From Chondrosia reniformis (Eukaryota > Porifera > Demospongiae > Chondrillida > Chondrillidae): a stretch of DNA of 64,000 bases. A model generated the notes under the pieces. That model searched no databases, was not told where the DNA came from, and was given only the letters and a program-made list of their open reading frames with translations. The stretch lies in NCBI GenBank assembly GCA_947172415.1, contig OX359198.1:1643401-1707400 (forward strand), read 5' to 3'. This document shows, one piece after another, positions 63,931-64,000 of the stretch. Position 1 is the stretch's first letter, and every line of letters begins with the position of its first letter. A program made the translations under genes and the position numbers.

Positions 63931-64000
63931 ACTATTTCTTTTTTCAGCATACTTTTAAATTAACTTAATAGTTATATATTAAGTTAAAGAAACTTATACT

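Overview
The window is eukaryotic and looks like an early-branching metazoan, most likely a demosponge of the Amphimedon type. This is inferred from very AT-rich DNA full of TACGTA/GTACGTAC motifs, small exons with GT-AG introns of roughly 50 bp to several kb, abundant minisatellites and foldback elements, and animal gene families (USP4/11/15 deubiquitinase, ankyrin and CARD proteins, TIL-type Cys-rich secreted proteins). No prokaryotic features were seen. The exon models below were assembled by hand from the sequence. Reading-frame phase was checked across every junction given.

Left part (1-8.6 kb): the 3' part of a plus-strand gene encoding ankyrin repeats, a degenerate Roc/COR-like GTPase region and a C-terminal CARD-like domain. 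Then come an NHL-repeat fragment, a 200-bp foldback element, a pyrimidine-rich tract and a GC-richer block with unassigned coding-like pieces.

Middle left (8.6-23.5 kb, minus strand): a complete 26-exon deubiquitinase gene of the USP4/11/15 clade, 1020 codons plus stop, with DUSP, UBL and split UCH domains and all catalytic boxes intact. Its introns hold a tRNA-derived SINE, foldback elements, several copies of one interspersed repeat, minisatellites and two isolated small ORFs.

Middle (23.8-31.2 kb, plus strand): a nine-exon, 289-codon ankyrin-repeat gene that starts 326 bp from the USP start and is divergent from it, so the two probably share a bidirectional promoter. Its introns carry three different tandem arrays. 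Downstream lie local repeats and a frameshifted relic of an E1 ubiquitin-activating enzyme (32.7-33.2 kb).

Right part (33.9-63.4 kb, all minus strand): a family of secreted proteins. Three paralogues (377, 374 and 379 aa) have the same eight-exon structure, and all seven introns are in phase 1. Each has a signal peptide, a Cys-rich amino half, a TIL-like module and beta-sandwich-like modules. A shorter gene at 60.7-61.2 kb shares the TFSW-type module and phase-1 introns. A single-exon gene at 62.3-63.4 kb encodes a 349-aa secreted coiled-coil protein with a Cys-rich C-terminal domain. All five have a TATAAAA box about 50-125 bp upstream of the ATG, which the USP/ankyrin promoter lacks. This array is the best candidate for an undescribed system; a role in surface recognition, defence or matrix is inference only.
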